Part shown: one piece after another, positions 1-6,340 of the stretch
Layout of the letters: each line of letters starts with the position of its first letter
Numbering within the stretch: the first letter of the stretch is position 1
Origin: Thaumarchaeota archaeon S13
GTDB lineage: Archaea > Thermoproteota > Nitrososphaeria > Nitrososphaerales > Nitrosopumilaceae
Direction of reading: 5' to 3'
DNA: 10,620 nucleotides
Assembly: GCA_003724275.1 (NCBI GenBank)
Contig: RHFA01000176.1
Location: 1 to 10,620 of the forward strand
Notes under the pieces: model-generated
Databases searched by the model: none
Told to the model about the DNA's origin: nothing
The model's input: only the letters and a program-made list of their open reading frames with translations
Program-made: the position numbers and the translations under genes

Positions 1-1637
1 AGGCCGAGCAGGATGGCCGCGCGCGCACAGTGCGTCTCGGGCCGGCCGTCGCCAGACTCTACGGCCCTGTCATAGGAGTCCAGGGCCTCCTCGTGGCGGC
101 CCAGGCCGAGCAGGACGGTGGCGCGCGCAAAGTGCGCAGTCACGTTGCCGGGATCCAGCCTGACCGTCTTTTCAAAGGCCAAGAGCGCCTCGGCGCGGCG
201 GCCGAGGGCATATAGCGCGGCACCCTCGTTAAAGGCGGCGCCCGGATGCGCGGGATCCAGCTCTAGGGCGCGCCTGATCGCCCCTAGGGCGTCTGCGTGG
301 CGGTCCAGCGCCATGAGGGCAACGCCGCGGCCGTGGTGCGCGACGGCCAGGGAGGGATCGATCCCAATCGCGCGGTCGTACGCCTCTAGGGCGTCTGCGT
401 GGCGGCCCCTGGAAAAGAGGAGGGCGGCCCGCTCGAGGTGGGCCCCACAGTCGCCCCCGCCGGCCGGCGCTGCGGCGCGGCGCCGGGCCTCGGCGGCCTC
501 GGCGTGGCGGCCGAGCGCGTCAAGGGCGTCGGCGAGGCCCGCGTGGCTTCCGGCATTGCCGGGATCAAGCTCGACTGCCCGCCCATAGGCGCCAAGGGCG
601 CCCTCGTGGCGGCCCAGGGACGCGAGGAGGAGGCCGCGGTTGCCGTGGGCCTCGGCAATGCCCGGCTCTAGCTCCACGACGCGGTCCAGCGCGGCGAGGG
701 CCTCCTCGGGGCGGCCCAGCGAGCGCAGCGCCGAGGCGCGGCCAAAGTGCGCCATGACAAGGCTGTCGTCGATTCCTATGGAGCGGTCGTACGCGGCGAG
801 GGCATCCTCGGGGCGGCCGAGCTCGGAGAGCGCGTTGCCGCGGCCCGCGTGCGCCAGCGGGCTGCCGGCGTCGATCTCTGCGGTGCGGCTGTACGCGGCC
901 AGGGCGTCGGCGTGGCGGCCGATCTCGGATAGCGCAATCGCCCCAAGAGAGTGCGCGCGAATGTCGCCCGGGTTGATCTCTGCGGCGCGCGCGTACGCTG
1001 CGGCTGCCTCCTCGTGGCGGCCCAGCGCGGCCAGGGCGTCGCCGCGTCCAGAGTGCGCGCGCGCGTCGCCGGGATCAAGGCCGGCAGAGCGGCCGTACGC
1101 CTCGAGTGCCTCGGCGTGGCGGCCGAGCCTGTCAAGAATGGAGGCCATGTAGCCATGGCCCTCGGCGTTCTCGGGATCGAGCCTTACGGCGCGGGCCTGC
1201 GCGGCGAGGGCGTCGGCGTGGCGGCCGAGCCTGTCCAGAATGGAGGCCATGTATCTGTGGCCCTCGGCGTTCTCGGGATCGAGCCTTACGGCGCGGGCCT
1301 GCGCGGCGAGGGCCTCCTCGAGGCGTCCAAGCCTGTCAAGCATAAAGGCCATGTGGACTTGGCCCTTGGCGTTCTCGGGATCGAGCCTTGTGGCGCGGGC
1401 CTGCGCGGCGAGCGCCTCCTCGTGGCGGCCCGCCGCGTGGAGCAACTTGGCGCAGGAGGCCGCAAGGTGCGCGCTCTCGGGCGAGAGTTCGCTGGCGCGC
1501 TCATAGGAGGCCAGCGCCTCGGCGTGGCGGCCCAGAGCCATGAGGGCCGCCCCCCTGCGGGCGTGCGCGGACGCGCTTTTTGGGTTTGCCGCTATTTCGC
1601 GGTCGGCGGACTCTAGTGCCCTTGCGTGACCTTCCAT
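1..1637 (-). CDS. Long TPR-repeat protein, C-terminus outside window
   Basis: At least 16 consecutive tetratricopeptide repeats of about 34 residues are read in one open frame from ATG 1637 to the left edge (about 545 codons, no stop seen). Nearly every unit carries the TPR signature: LGRHAEAL or a variant in helix A/B, then an A..Y/Q.RA...DP.NA.AH stretch. One unit near position 450 is 35 residues long because of a glycine-rich insert. There is no signal peptide or membrane segment, so a cytoplasmic protein-binding scaffold is likely; the partner is unknown. The start was chosen because a TATA-like box lies 26 nt upstream of ATG 1637 and the first residues (MEGHARALES) lead straight into the first repeat. 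It is transcribed divergently from the 189-aa gene at 1814. Three adjacent units (1131-1436) are very similar in DNA, pointing to recent internal duplication. The family is certain; the specific function is not known. Confidence 0.9.
   Translation of the reverse strand, partial: MEGHARALESADREIAANPKSASAHARRGAALMALGRHAEALASYERASELSPESAHLAASCAKLLHAAGRHEEALAAQARATRLDPENAKGQVHMAFMLDRLGRLEEALAAQARAVRLDPENAEGHRYMASILDRLGRHADALAAQARAVRLDPENAEGHGYMASILDRLGRHAEALEAYGRSAGLDPGDARAHSGRGDALAALGRHEEAAAAYARAAEINPGDIRAHSLGAIALSEIGRHADALAAYSRTAEIDAGSPLAHAGRGNALSELGRPEDALAAYDRSIGIDDSLVMAHFGRASALRSLGRPEEALAALDRVVELEPGIAEAHGNRGLLLASLGRHEGALGAYGRAVELDPGNAGSHAGLADALDALGRHAEAAEARRRAAAPAGGGDCGAHLERAALLFSRGRHADALEAYDRAIGIDPSLAVAHHGRGVALMALDRHADALGAIRRALELDPAHPGAAFNEGAALYALGRRAEALLAFEKTVRLDPGNVTAHFARATVLLGLGRHEEALDSYDRAVESGDGRPETHCARAAILLG
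1131..1436 (-). repeat. Three tandem 102-bp TPR-coding units
   Basis: Units start at 1131, 1233 and 1335, each 102 bp (34 codons). Units one and two differ at about 10 positions by eye and share an uninterrupted identical run of 56 bp (1156-1211 and 1258-1313). The third is more diverged. They encode GR...DALAAQARAVRLDPENAEG-type repeats, in which the usual Tyr of the second helix is Gln, unlike the other units of the same gene. This indicates duplication of exactly one structural repeat, in frame. Confidence 0.85.
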
Positions 1638-1660
1638 GGGCGCGCCCCCGCGCGGGCGCG

Positions 1661-1667
1661 TATAACA
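1661..1667 (-). promoter_or_regulatory. TATA-like box for the long TPR gene
   Basis: On the minus strand this reads GTTATA in a very GC-rich setting, centred about 26 nt upstream of ATG 1637. The spacing fits an archaeal leaderless transcript starting at or next to the ATG. The region 1638-1813 between the two divergent starts also holds a GC-only 14-bp palindrome (CGCGCCGCGGCGCG, 1723-1736), which may be chance at this base composition. Confidence 0.55.
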
Positions 1668-1780
1668 ACCTGCTGCCGCAGGGGGCGCGGGCCGGGAGCC
1701 GCGCATTCCTGCCGTGGCCTGCCGCGCCGCGGCGCGCCCGGCGGGCCGCAGGCCCAGGGCCGGCGGGATCGCCGAGCACT

Positions 1781-1790
1781 GCTAAAATAG
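1781..1790 (+). promoter_or_regulatory. TATA-like box for the 189-aa gene
   Basis: The sequence GCTAAAATAG is the only AT-rich segment in the region and is centred about 28 nt upstream of ATG 1814, consistent with leaderless transcription. No ribosome-binding site precedes the ATG. Confidence 0.55.
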
Positions 1791-1813
1791 GGCCGCGCGA
1801 TTGCCCGGCGCCG

Positions 1814-2383
1814 ATGGCCCAAGTCACGGGGGGCGAGGTTCCAGGCGCGCTAGTCCAGATACTAGCCGAGCTGTGCGCCGGCCCGGCGCCCGTGGTTCCG
1901 CCCACGCTGGTCGAGCGGCGAGCGGCGCCGGGAGGCGCGGGCAGGGCGCGCATGCGGGCCATCAGGGGCAGGATGGGCATCCATGCCCTAGTCTACCTCG
2001 CAAGGCACAGGTTTGGCTGCCCCGGCCTCGACCCCTACAACTTTGCGGTCTCGGCGCTGCATGGCGTGGACTCGCCGGTCCTAGAGCGCGCGATTGGCTC
2101 CCTGGAGGAGATCGGGCCTCCCGGCGGCATGGCATGGGACGAGGGCGGCAGGTTTGCCGCGCTAGTGCGCGACCACGGCGGGGACGGCGAGTGGCTCGCG
2201 GCCGCTGGCCTGCTCTGCATGATAGACGACGTGGTGCGCACGAGGGAGGACCCCCCAAACCGCGACGACATCCTGGCAGAGGCGCGCCTTGCGTGCGGCG
2301 CGTTCACCAGGGCGCGCATGTCCGCAGTTTATGACGACCTCTGCGAGATGGGCCTGCTGGGGCAGGACGCGTGGGAGCCGTGA
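1814..2383 (+). CDS. Conserved-looking protein of unknown function, possible winged-helix type
   Basis: This is a 189-residue soluble protein with strong GC bias at third codon positions, as in its neighbours. Residues 50-105 (RGRMGIHALVYLARHRFG, then LDPYNF, then VLERAIGSLEEIG) loosely resemble the start of YwgA/Panacea-like helical or winged-helix domains, where a G+...K.LYLL...G...F motif precedes helices. That resemblance is weak and made by eye. Residues 128-145 and 150-180 are further probable amphipathic helices, the latter ending NRDDILAEARLACGAF and YDDLCEMGLLG. The longer open frame starting at 1580 was rejected because the TATA-like box at 1781-1790 would then lie inside the coding region. 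It diverges from the long TPR gene and could be its regulator, but nothing shows this directly. Confidence 0.7.
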   Translation: MAQVTGGEVPGALVQILAELCAGPAPVVPPTLVERRAAPGGAGRARMRAIRGRMGIHALVYLARHRFGCPGLDPYNFAVSALHGVDSPVLERAIGSLEEIGPPGGMAWDEGGRFAALVRDHGGDGEWLAAAGLLCMIDDVVRTREDPPNRDDILAEARLACGAFTRARMSAVYDDLCEMGLLGQDAWEP

Positions 2384-2496
2384 GGGCACGGGTTTTGCAG
2401 AGATTGGCAATTCCTGGACTGCTGGAAACAGACGCCGTGTCCCGCGCCATGCTGCGGCCCTGATGGCGGGCATGCGCGCCAGGCCGGCACGCTGTC

Positions 2497-2620
2497 TAGG
2501 CCTGCCGGCCTTCTCGTCTCCGGGGGCGCCCTGGAAGGCAAGCCTGGGGACATGGGGGTCCAGCACCGGCTGCAAAAGCGCGTGCGCATTGCGCAGCAGG
2601 CGGGCGCCGACATGGGCCAT
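2497..2620 (-). other. Possible N-terminal relic of a minus-strand gene
   Basis: The stretch 2384-2692 between two genes has no convincing complete gene. From ATG 2620 the minus strand reads MAHVGARLLRNAHALLQPVL, then DPHVPRLAFQGAPGDEK. Third positions here are almost all G or C and the predicted helix is plausible. After about 40 codons the frame becomes irregular (CCT AGA, CGT, ACA, CCA codons) and runs antisense into the plus-strand gene. It lies just downstream of the HEPN-like gene, where the other paralogue has its small partner, but I see no clear similarity to that partner. It may be a decayed downstream gene or chance. Confidence 0.25.
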
Positions 2621-2692
2621 GGGTTTTGCTTTTTGGGGGGCGGCGCGCCCTGTGCCAGTCTCGCAATTGACGCCTGCCGCCGCGCCGCATGC

Positions 2693-3664
2693 CTAGGCCC
2701 AGCCACCCTCATACTCCCCAAACAGCATGCCGACCCGATCGCAGGCATCGCCGATCCGGCCGTGCTCATAGTCGACGTCGACGTACAGCTGGAGGAGGGC
2801 CTCGTTGCGCTGCGAGGCATAGACCTCCGTCGTGGCTCGCCCGCCGGGGAGCTCTGTCGGGCGCGTCCCGAGCGCGAGGTGCGGCACGAGATACGCATAG
2901 CGGAGCGAGTGGAACGCGACGGCCAGGGCGGCATAGTCGACGACAATCATCATAATCTCGCCCCTGTCTGTCCCCGCCGGGGACGCGCGGTGCCTCTCGA
3001 GGACCCTGCGTATTCCCCCCAGGCGCGTCGAGTAGATGTGCTCCTCCGTGTTGCGCTCGGCGACATAGAGCGGGTGCGAGGCGGCCTCGGCGCGGATGCG
3101 CGCGAGGCGGCGCCGGCTAGAGACCGTGCGGTCCATGGGGCCGGCTGGGGGCCGGTTGACGAGCTCGGCCAGCGACGGGCCTGACGTCCCCCCAATCCTC
3201 CCAAAGACGGGGCAGAGGCTCGCGTATAGCCTGTCCAGGTCGGCCTGCGGCAGGGCCACGCCCAGCGAGTAGAGAAAGAGCAGTCCCCGGGTATCCGTGT
3301 CATAGAGGCCAGGATCCCACACCCTCTCGACGTGCTCGAGGCGCGCCATCAGGGCCATTGCCGACTCGCCGTGCGCCGGCCCGCCGGCGCGCGCAATCTC
3401 TGCGAGGCACTCTTGGTAGAACGCCGCCGGCCTGCCCCCCGTCGCGTGCGCGCGCGCGCCTGCCAGCGGCCCGCAGCCCATGCCCTCCTCGACGGCCTCG
3501 CACGCCGCGAGGAGAACCGACACCAGGCGCTTCTCGACGGACTGCTGGGCGAGGAACATTGACGTGCCCAGCGCGTCGCCGGACTTGTTTGCCGCCGCGA
3601 TCGCCTGGGCCAGGCCCAGGTCAGAGCGCGCCTTTGTGGCAAACTGCCCCGACAGTCCCCCCAT
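2693..3664 (-). CDS. HEPN-like helical protein, copy A
   Basis: This 323-residue protein is a clear full-length paralogue of the gene at 5330-6310. Residues 6-50 (QFATKARSDLGLAQAI, then FLAQQSVEKRLVSVLLA) match the first helices of HEPN domains, which typically read A..DL..A then A...QQA.EK.LK. The classical HEPN RNase R-x4-6-H motif is not evident; a conserved His in the AHATGGRPAAFY region is the closest candidate. The rest is helical, with shared blocks VWDPGLYDT, LYSLGV, TDRGEIM, AYLVPHLALG and EVYASQRN. The hydrophobic stretch near IMMIVVDYAALAVAF aligns with a more polar one in copy B, so I read it as a buried helix, not membrane-spanning. ATG 3664 was preferred over an upstream in-frame GTG at 3730 because it aligns with the start of copy B and has a TATA-like box 28 nt upstream. 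It is much more GC-rich than copy B. Function is unknown; HEPN proteins are often RNases or toxin and defence components. Confidence 0.8.
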   Translation of the reverse strand: MGGLSGQFATKARSDLGLAQAIAAANKSGDALGTSMFLAQQSVEKRLVSVLLAACEAVEEGMGCGPLAGARAHATGGRPAAFYQECLAEIARAGGPAHGESAMALMARLEHVERVWDPGLYDTDTRGLLFLYSLGVALPQADLDRLYASLCPVFGRIGGTSGPSLAELVNRPPAGPMDRTVSSRRRLARIRAEAASHPLYVAERNTEEHIYSTRLGGIRRVLERHRASPAGTDRGEIMMIVVDYAALAVAFHSLRYAYLVPHLALGTRPTELPGGRATTEVYASQRNEALLQLYVDVDYEHGRIGDACDRVGMLFGEYEGGWA

Positions 3665-3687
3665 GCGGGGCCGCGCGCGGCGCGGGC

Positions 3688-3701
3688 GCTTTAAGCCTTG
3701 G
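3688..3701 (-). promoter_or_regulatory. TATA-like promoter block of HEPN-like copy A
   Basis: The minus strand reads CCAAGGCTTAAAGC, centred about 28 nt upstream of ATG 3664. The same 14 bp occurs, base for base, upstream of copy B at 6341-6354. It could combine a purine-rich BRE (CCAAGG) with a TATA-like CTTAAA. GCTT-A-AAGC inside it is also a short inverted repeat that a dimeric regulator could read. Confidence 0.65.
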
Positions 3702-3986
3702 GGGGCGGGCCGCGCGTGAGGGCGTGTCACGGCTAGTGGCCCGGCCTGCGGACGAGCCGCGCCGATTCCCGCGCAGGGCGCGCCTAGTCATACAACGCCG
3801 TCACCTAGCATATGAAACAAATTCGGGAACGCACAGCCTGCCTGCGCACGCCTGGCCCTACGCCCCGCCGAGAACCGCGATCCGCCGTGGCGCCTCCGCC
3901 GTGGCGCCTCCGCCTCGGCGTCCCTGCCAAGCGCGGCAAGCGGCGCAGCCGTGCCGCCCCTGCGATCATGCCTTGTTAGCGTAAAC

Positions 3987-4017
3987 GATCCGTCTTGTGA
4001 ACATTTTTCATAAGATC
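3987..4017 (+). promoter_or_regulatory. AT-rich promoter candidate with hairpin, upstream of DUF3800 gene
   Basis: This is the most AT-rich segment of the surrounding kilobase. TCTTGTGA (3993-4000) and TCATAAGA (4008-4015) can pair, with one G-T mismatch, around a 7-nt ACATTTT loop. GATC sits at each end. The ATTTTTCATAAG part could serve as a TATA element, giving a transcript start near 4035 and a leader of roughly 75 nt before ATG 4111. Such a leader would contain the 16-bp palindrome. Confidence 0.35.
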
Positions 4018-4066
4018 ACCACAAATCCCGGCAGCGTGGCGAGCCCGCGATGTCCGTGGGAGCTTT

Positions 4067-4082
4067 TGCGATCATGATCGCA
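4067..4082. promoter_or_regulatory. Perfect 16-bp palindrome, probable operator
   Basis: TGCGATCATGATCGCA is its own reverse complement with no spacer and lies 28 bp upstream of ATG 4111. A 10-bp partial copy, TGCGATCATG, is at 3961-3970, 106 bp away. An even palindrome close to the start, with a half site upstream, is typical of a dimeric repressor site. The DUF3800 gene itself has no recognisable DNA-binding domain, so the regulator would be encoded elsewhere. Confidence 0.5.
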
Positions 4083-4110
4083 GAACCCTGGTGAGGAGGC
4101 CTGAACGGCG

Positions 4111-4815
4111 ATGGTGGAGTGGGTTGCTCATGTTGACGAGTCGGGCAGCTGGCCTGGAGCCGGGGGAGGCCAGGGCCGCTTTGTGCTGGCGTGCATAGCA
4201 GGGAGCCAGGAGGCGACTGCCGCGGTCGCCGAGGGGATCCGGAGGCTCAAGCTCGAGCTCGTCCCAGGGATCGACCCCGCGGACTGGGAGCTGCATGCGG
4301 GAGACATGTTCCACGGCCGTGGCGGCTCGCTCCTAGGCTCTCTGGGCATGGAAAAAAAGATGGCCATCATGCGCAAGGTTGTAGATATCGTGTGTGACAA
4401 CGATGTTGTGGCGTTTACCATAACAGTTACAGGCGTCAGAACGCGCGGAAAGAGTGCCGGCGGCACAAAGATTGTCGAGCACGCCGTGGCGCTCATGGTT
4501 GAGCGCCTGGAGCGCCTTGCACGAGGACGGGGCGTGGTGACGGTGCGCGTGGTCTCGGACAATGTGCCCGAAGGGCAACGCCTTGCAATGGAGAGGGCGC
4601 TAGGGCGGGCGACGACAAGGCGGCCTCCGCCCCGCGGAATGCCGCTCGCCGTGGAGGGAATCGAGTTTGCAGACTCGCTGCACAGGGCAGCGCTTCAGGC
4701 CGCCGACGCGGCTGCGTATATCGCAAACCGCCATGCCGGGGGAGACGAACTGTTCGGGGAAATGTTCCGGGATATCGAGCGCAAGGCATGTCGCCCCGCG
4801 AAGGGCGCCGGATGA
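4111..4815 (+). CDS. DUF3800 family protein (putative RNase H-like fold)
   Basis: This 234-residue protein has the hallmarks of the DUF3800 family. They are VDESG at residues 8-12, a Glu/His pair in WELHAGDMF (59-67), an Asp in VVSDN (147-151), and the C-terminal IEFADSLHRAALQAADAAAYI block (184-204) that matches the F.DS....LQ.AD..AY signature. The acidic residues D9, E10, D150, D188 and D199 are placed as expected for a metal-binding, RNase H-like site; nuclease activity is family-based inference. The length is normal for the family, so it looks intact. GAGGAGG at 4093-4099 lies 11 nt before ATG 4111, a possible ribosome-binding site, and no TATA box lies at leaderless distance, so unlike its neighbours it probably has a leader. 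Its middle (residues 80-125) is locally AT-rich. DUF3800 genes are common on mobile elements and near defence genes, which suits its place between two HEPN-like paralogues. Confidence 0.85.
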   Translation: MVEWVAHVDESGSWPGAGGGQGRFVLACIAGSQEATAAVAEGIRRLKLELVPGIDPADWELHAGDMFHGRGGSLLGSLGMEKKMAIMRKVVDIVCDNDVVAFTITVTGVRTRGKSAGGTKIVEHAVALMVERLERLARGRGVVTVRVVSDNVPEGQRLAMERALGRATTRRPPPRGMPLAVEGIEFADSLHRAALQAADAAAYIANRHAGGDELFGEMFRDIERKACRPAKGAG

Positions 4816-4923
4816 GGACTGGGTCGGGACGGCGGACCGAGTCAACCCGGTACCGCCGCCCCTAAGGAGGCTCCGTATGTCGACCTGCCCTGACGGGCGC
4901 GCTACGGCGTGGGGATAATAAGT

Positions 4924-5319
4924 CTATGCGCTGGCTCGCGCGCGCGCCTGCCGGGAAATCGGAATCAGGTGCGAGATCGAGGCGCGCCTCGCCGTGTCGA
5001 GTCGGTCCATAAGATAGTCGTGAATCCTGTTGAACTTGTGAAGCTCGAGTGCCATGTACTGCATGCTAGACCTTGCCAGGTGGTGCCCCTCGCCGGACGA
5101 GCGCGCCAGGAGGCCCGCCGCGTCGTCCAGGGCAAGGTCCAGCGACATGCGGAGCTCGAGCAGGCGGGCCAGGGCCCTGCTGGTCCCGGCCGGCGCCGCC
5201 GACCCGTTCGGCCCTGCCATGTAGGCCGCATAGATTCCGTGCAGCGGGGACTCGCGCGCCGCGCCGCGCGTGCGGCTCGTCAAGCCAATAGTCCCACAAT
5301 CCAGGCTCGCCTCTGGCAT
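4924..5319 (-). CDS. Small helical protein downstream of HEPN-like copy B
   Basis: This is a 131-residue protein of unrecognised family. The first 50 residues are Gly/Ala/Ser-rich. The second half is strongly helical and likely soluble, with SRALARLLELRMSLDLALDD and then SSMQYMALELHKFNRIHDYL as probable long helices, and a basic tail (SRQARARASA). ATG 5319 lies 10 nt after the stop of the HEPN-like gene (5330-5332), so the two are almost certainly one transcript. An in-frame extension to 5421 would overlap the upstream gene and is rejected. Tight coupling suggests a two-component unit, for example effector and antidote or a complex partner. It carries no nucleotidyltransferase (MNT) GS...D.D motif, so it is not a classical HEPN-MNT pair. 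It converges on the DUF3800 gene with about 108 bp between stops. Confidence 0.65.
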   Translation of the reverse strand: MPEASLDCGTIGLTSRTRGAARESPLHGIYAAYMAGPNGSAAPAGTSRALARLLELRMSLDLALDDAAGLLARSSGEGHHLARSSMQYMALELHKFNRIHDYLMDRLDTARRASISHLIPISRQARARASA

Positions 5320-5329
5320 GGGCTGCGCC

Positions 5330-6310
5330 CTAGCGCCAGCCCTCCCGGTAGGCCTCGCACAGCCTGCCAATTTGCTCGTTAACCCCGCACAGCCGGTCAT
5401 GGTCATATTGCACATTGACAAACAGCTGGTAGAGGATCATGTTCCTTTGCGAGGCATAGACCTCGGTGGAGATTTGGCCAGTGGGGAGCACGGCTGGATA
5501 TTGCCCAAGCACAAGGTGAGGAGCCAGGTACGCGTATTTGGGAGAATGGAGGACGATGGCAAGCGCGCAAAATTCCAGTATGTGCAGCATTATGTCGCCC
5601 CTGTCCGTCGCCTTTGGCGACAGGCGGTGCCTGTTGGCGATTTGGTTGATTTGTCCAAGGCGCTTTCCATAAAGCCGCTCCAGCACATGCCGTTCAGACG
5701 CATGAAGCGGGTGGGCCGCAGAGCTGGCGCGGCACTGCTCTAGCTTTTGCCTGTCCGATATGATGCTGTCCATCGAGTCAGGCGCACCCTGGTTGAAAAG
5801 TGGGATCGGCGGGAATTCAGAGGAGTTTCCGCACTTGTTGATTTTTTCAAAAACAGAGCACAGCCACGAATAGAGCCTGTCCAGCAGGTCTGGCTGTAGA
5901 TAAACTCCCAAGGAATACTGGAACAGCAGGTGTTGCACCTGGGTGTCATAAGAGTCCGGATCCCAGATTTTGCCAATCTGCTCAAGCTGCTCCAGCACGG
6001 TCTTGGAGGAATCGCCGGGCTCTGGGCCGCAGGGGCGCCCAATTCCCTCTAGGCACTTTTGGTAGAACGTGGCGGGTTGGTGGTGTATAACGTGGTCTAG
6101 CGCCCCGATGACAAATTTCCCGTCGAGGCTAGCCTCTATGGCCTCGCCCGCCATGAGAAGGGCGGACTTGAACTGCTTTTCCATGGATTGCTGCGCAAGA
6201 AACATGGCTGTGCCCAGCGCGTCGCCCGATTCGTTTGCGATCGCAATGGCCTGGGCCATGCCCAAGTCCGACCTTGCCTGCTTGGCAAACTGTACCGACA
6301 GGTGTTCCAC
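5330..6310 (-). CDS. HEPN-like helical protein, copy B
   Basis: This 326-residue protein is a full-length paralogue of 2693-3664. The HEPN-like start is at residues 7-50: QFAKQARSDLGMAQAIAIAN, then MFLAQQSMEKQFKSALL. HVIHHQPATFYQKC (73-86) holds candidate His residues but no certain R-x4-6-H catalytic motif. Blocks shared with copy A include IWDPDSYDT (115-123), YSLGVYL, DRLYSWL, HPLHASERHVLE, ATDRGDIM, KYAYLAPHLVLG and STEVYASQRN. Conservation is spread over the whole length, so the complete protein is likely under selection. The start is GTG 6310, chosen because it aligns residue for residue with copy A. Base composition is clearly less GC-rich than copy A and the TPR genes (for example a T6/A5 stretch near 5840). 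It is probably cotranscribed with the 131-aa gene at 4924. The HEPN assignment is by eye and moderate; the function is unknown. Confidence 0.8.
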   Translation of the reverse strand: MEHLSVQFAKQARSDLGMAQAIAIANESGDALGTAMFLAQQSMEKQFKSALLMAGEAIEASLDGKFVIGALDHVIHHQPATFYQKCLEGIGRPCGPEPGDSSKTVLEQLEQIGKIWDPDSYDTQVQHLLFQYSLGVYLQPDLLDRLYSWLCSVFEKINKCGNSSEFPPIPLFNQGAPDSMDSIISDRQKLEQCRASSAAHPLHASERHVLERLYGKRLGQINQIANRHRLSPKATDRGDIMLHILEFCALAIVLHSPKYAYLAPHLVLGQYPAVLPTGQISTEVYASQRNMILYQLFVNVQYDHDRLCGVNEQIGRLCEAYREGWR

Positions 6311-6340
6311 GCCTCGTCAGGCGGCTTTTCCAGGAACGGT

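Larger units (their letters stand above)
3731..4110. other. Long intergenic region with repeats and an AT-rich island
   Basis: About 450 bp between the divergent starts at 3664 and 4111 hold no convincing gene. Visible elements are a perfect 14-bp tandem duplication (CCGCCGTGGCGCCT at 3882-3895 and 3896-3909), an AT-rich island at about 3976-4028, a half copy of a palindrome at 3961-3970 and the full 16-bp palindrome at 4067-4082. A short open frame from ATG 3812 to TAG 3979 (55 residues, Arg/Pro-rich, MKQIRERTACLRT at the start) lacks third-position GC bias and is probably not a gene. Confidence 0.5.

Noticed and set aside
118..588. Plus-strand Ser/Ala/Arg-rich frames across the left TPR gene
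   Set aside because: Composition typical of antisense frames of GC-rich DNA; the minus frame encodes clear TPR repeats.
1131..1436. Regularly spaced repeats considered as CRISPR-like
   Set aside because: The repeats are contiguous with a 102-bp period, have no unique spacers, and translate to 34-residue TPR units.
951..1616. Long plus-strand open frame (221 codons) with repeated GVLGIEPYGAGLRGEG blocks, looking like a repeat protein
   Set aside because: It is the antisense of the TPR gene; the repetition simply mirrors the 102-bp TPR units. The minus frame has the TPR signature, promoter and start.
1723..1736. 14-bp palindrome CGCGCCGCGGCGCG in the divergent promoter region
   Set aside because: It is composed only of G and C in a very GC-rich region, so it is plausible by chance; there is no second copy or supporting context.
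2552..3184. Plus-strand frame antisense to HEPN-like copy A, with some similarity to a plus frame at 5270-5743 antisense to copy B
   Set aside because: The similarity follows from the homology of the sense genes and the codon phase relation; there is no promoter or independent start, and the sense proteins explain the conservation.
3665..3730. Upstream in-frame extension of HEPN-like copy A (GTG at 3730)
   Set aside because: The 22 extra residues are Pro/Arg-rich, absent from copy B, and overlap the TATA-like block at 3688-3701.
3812..3979. 55-codon frame starting at ATG 3812
   Set aside because: It is Arg/Pro-rich without the third-position GC bias of neighbouring genes, has no well-placed TATA box, and contains the 14-bp tandem repeat; more likely noncoding.
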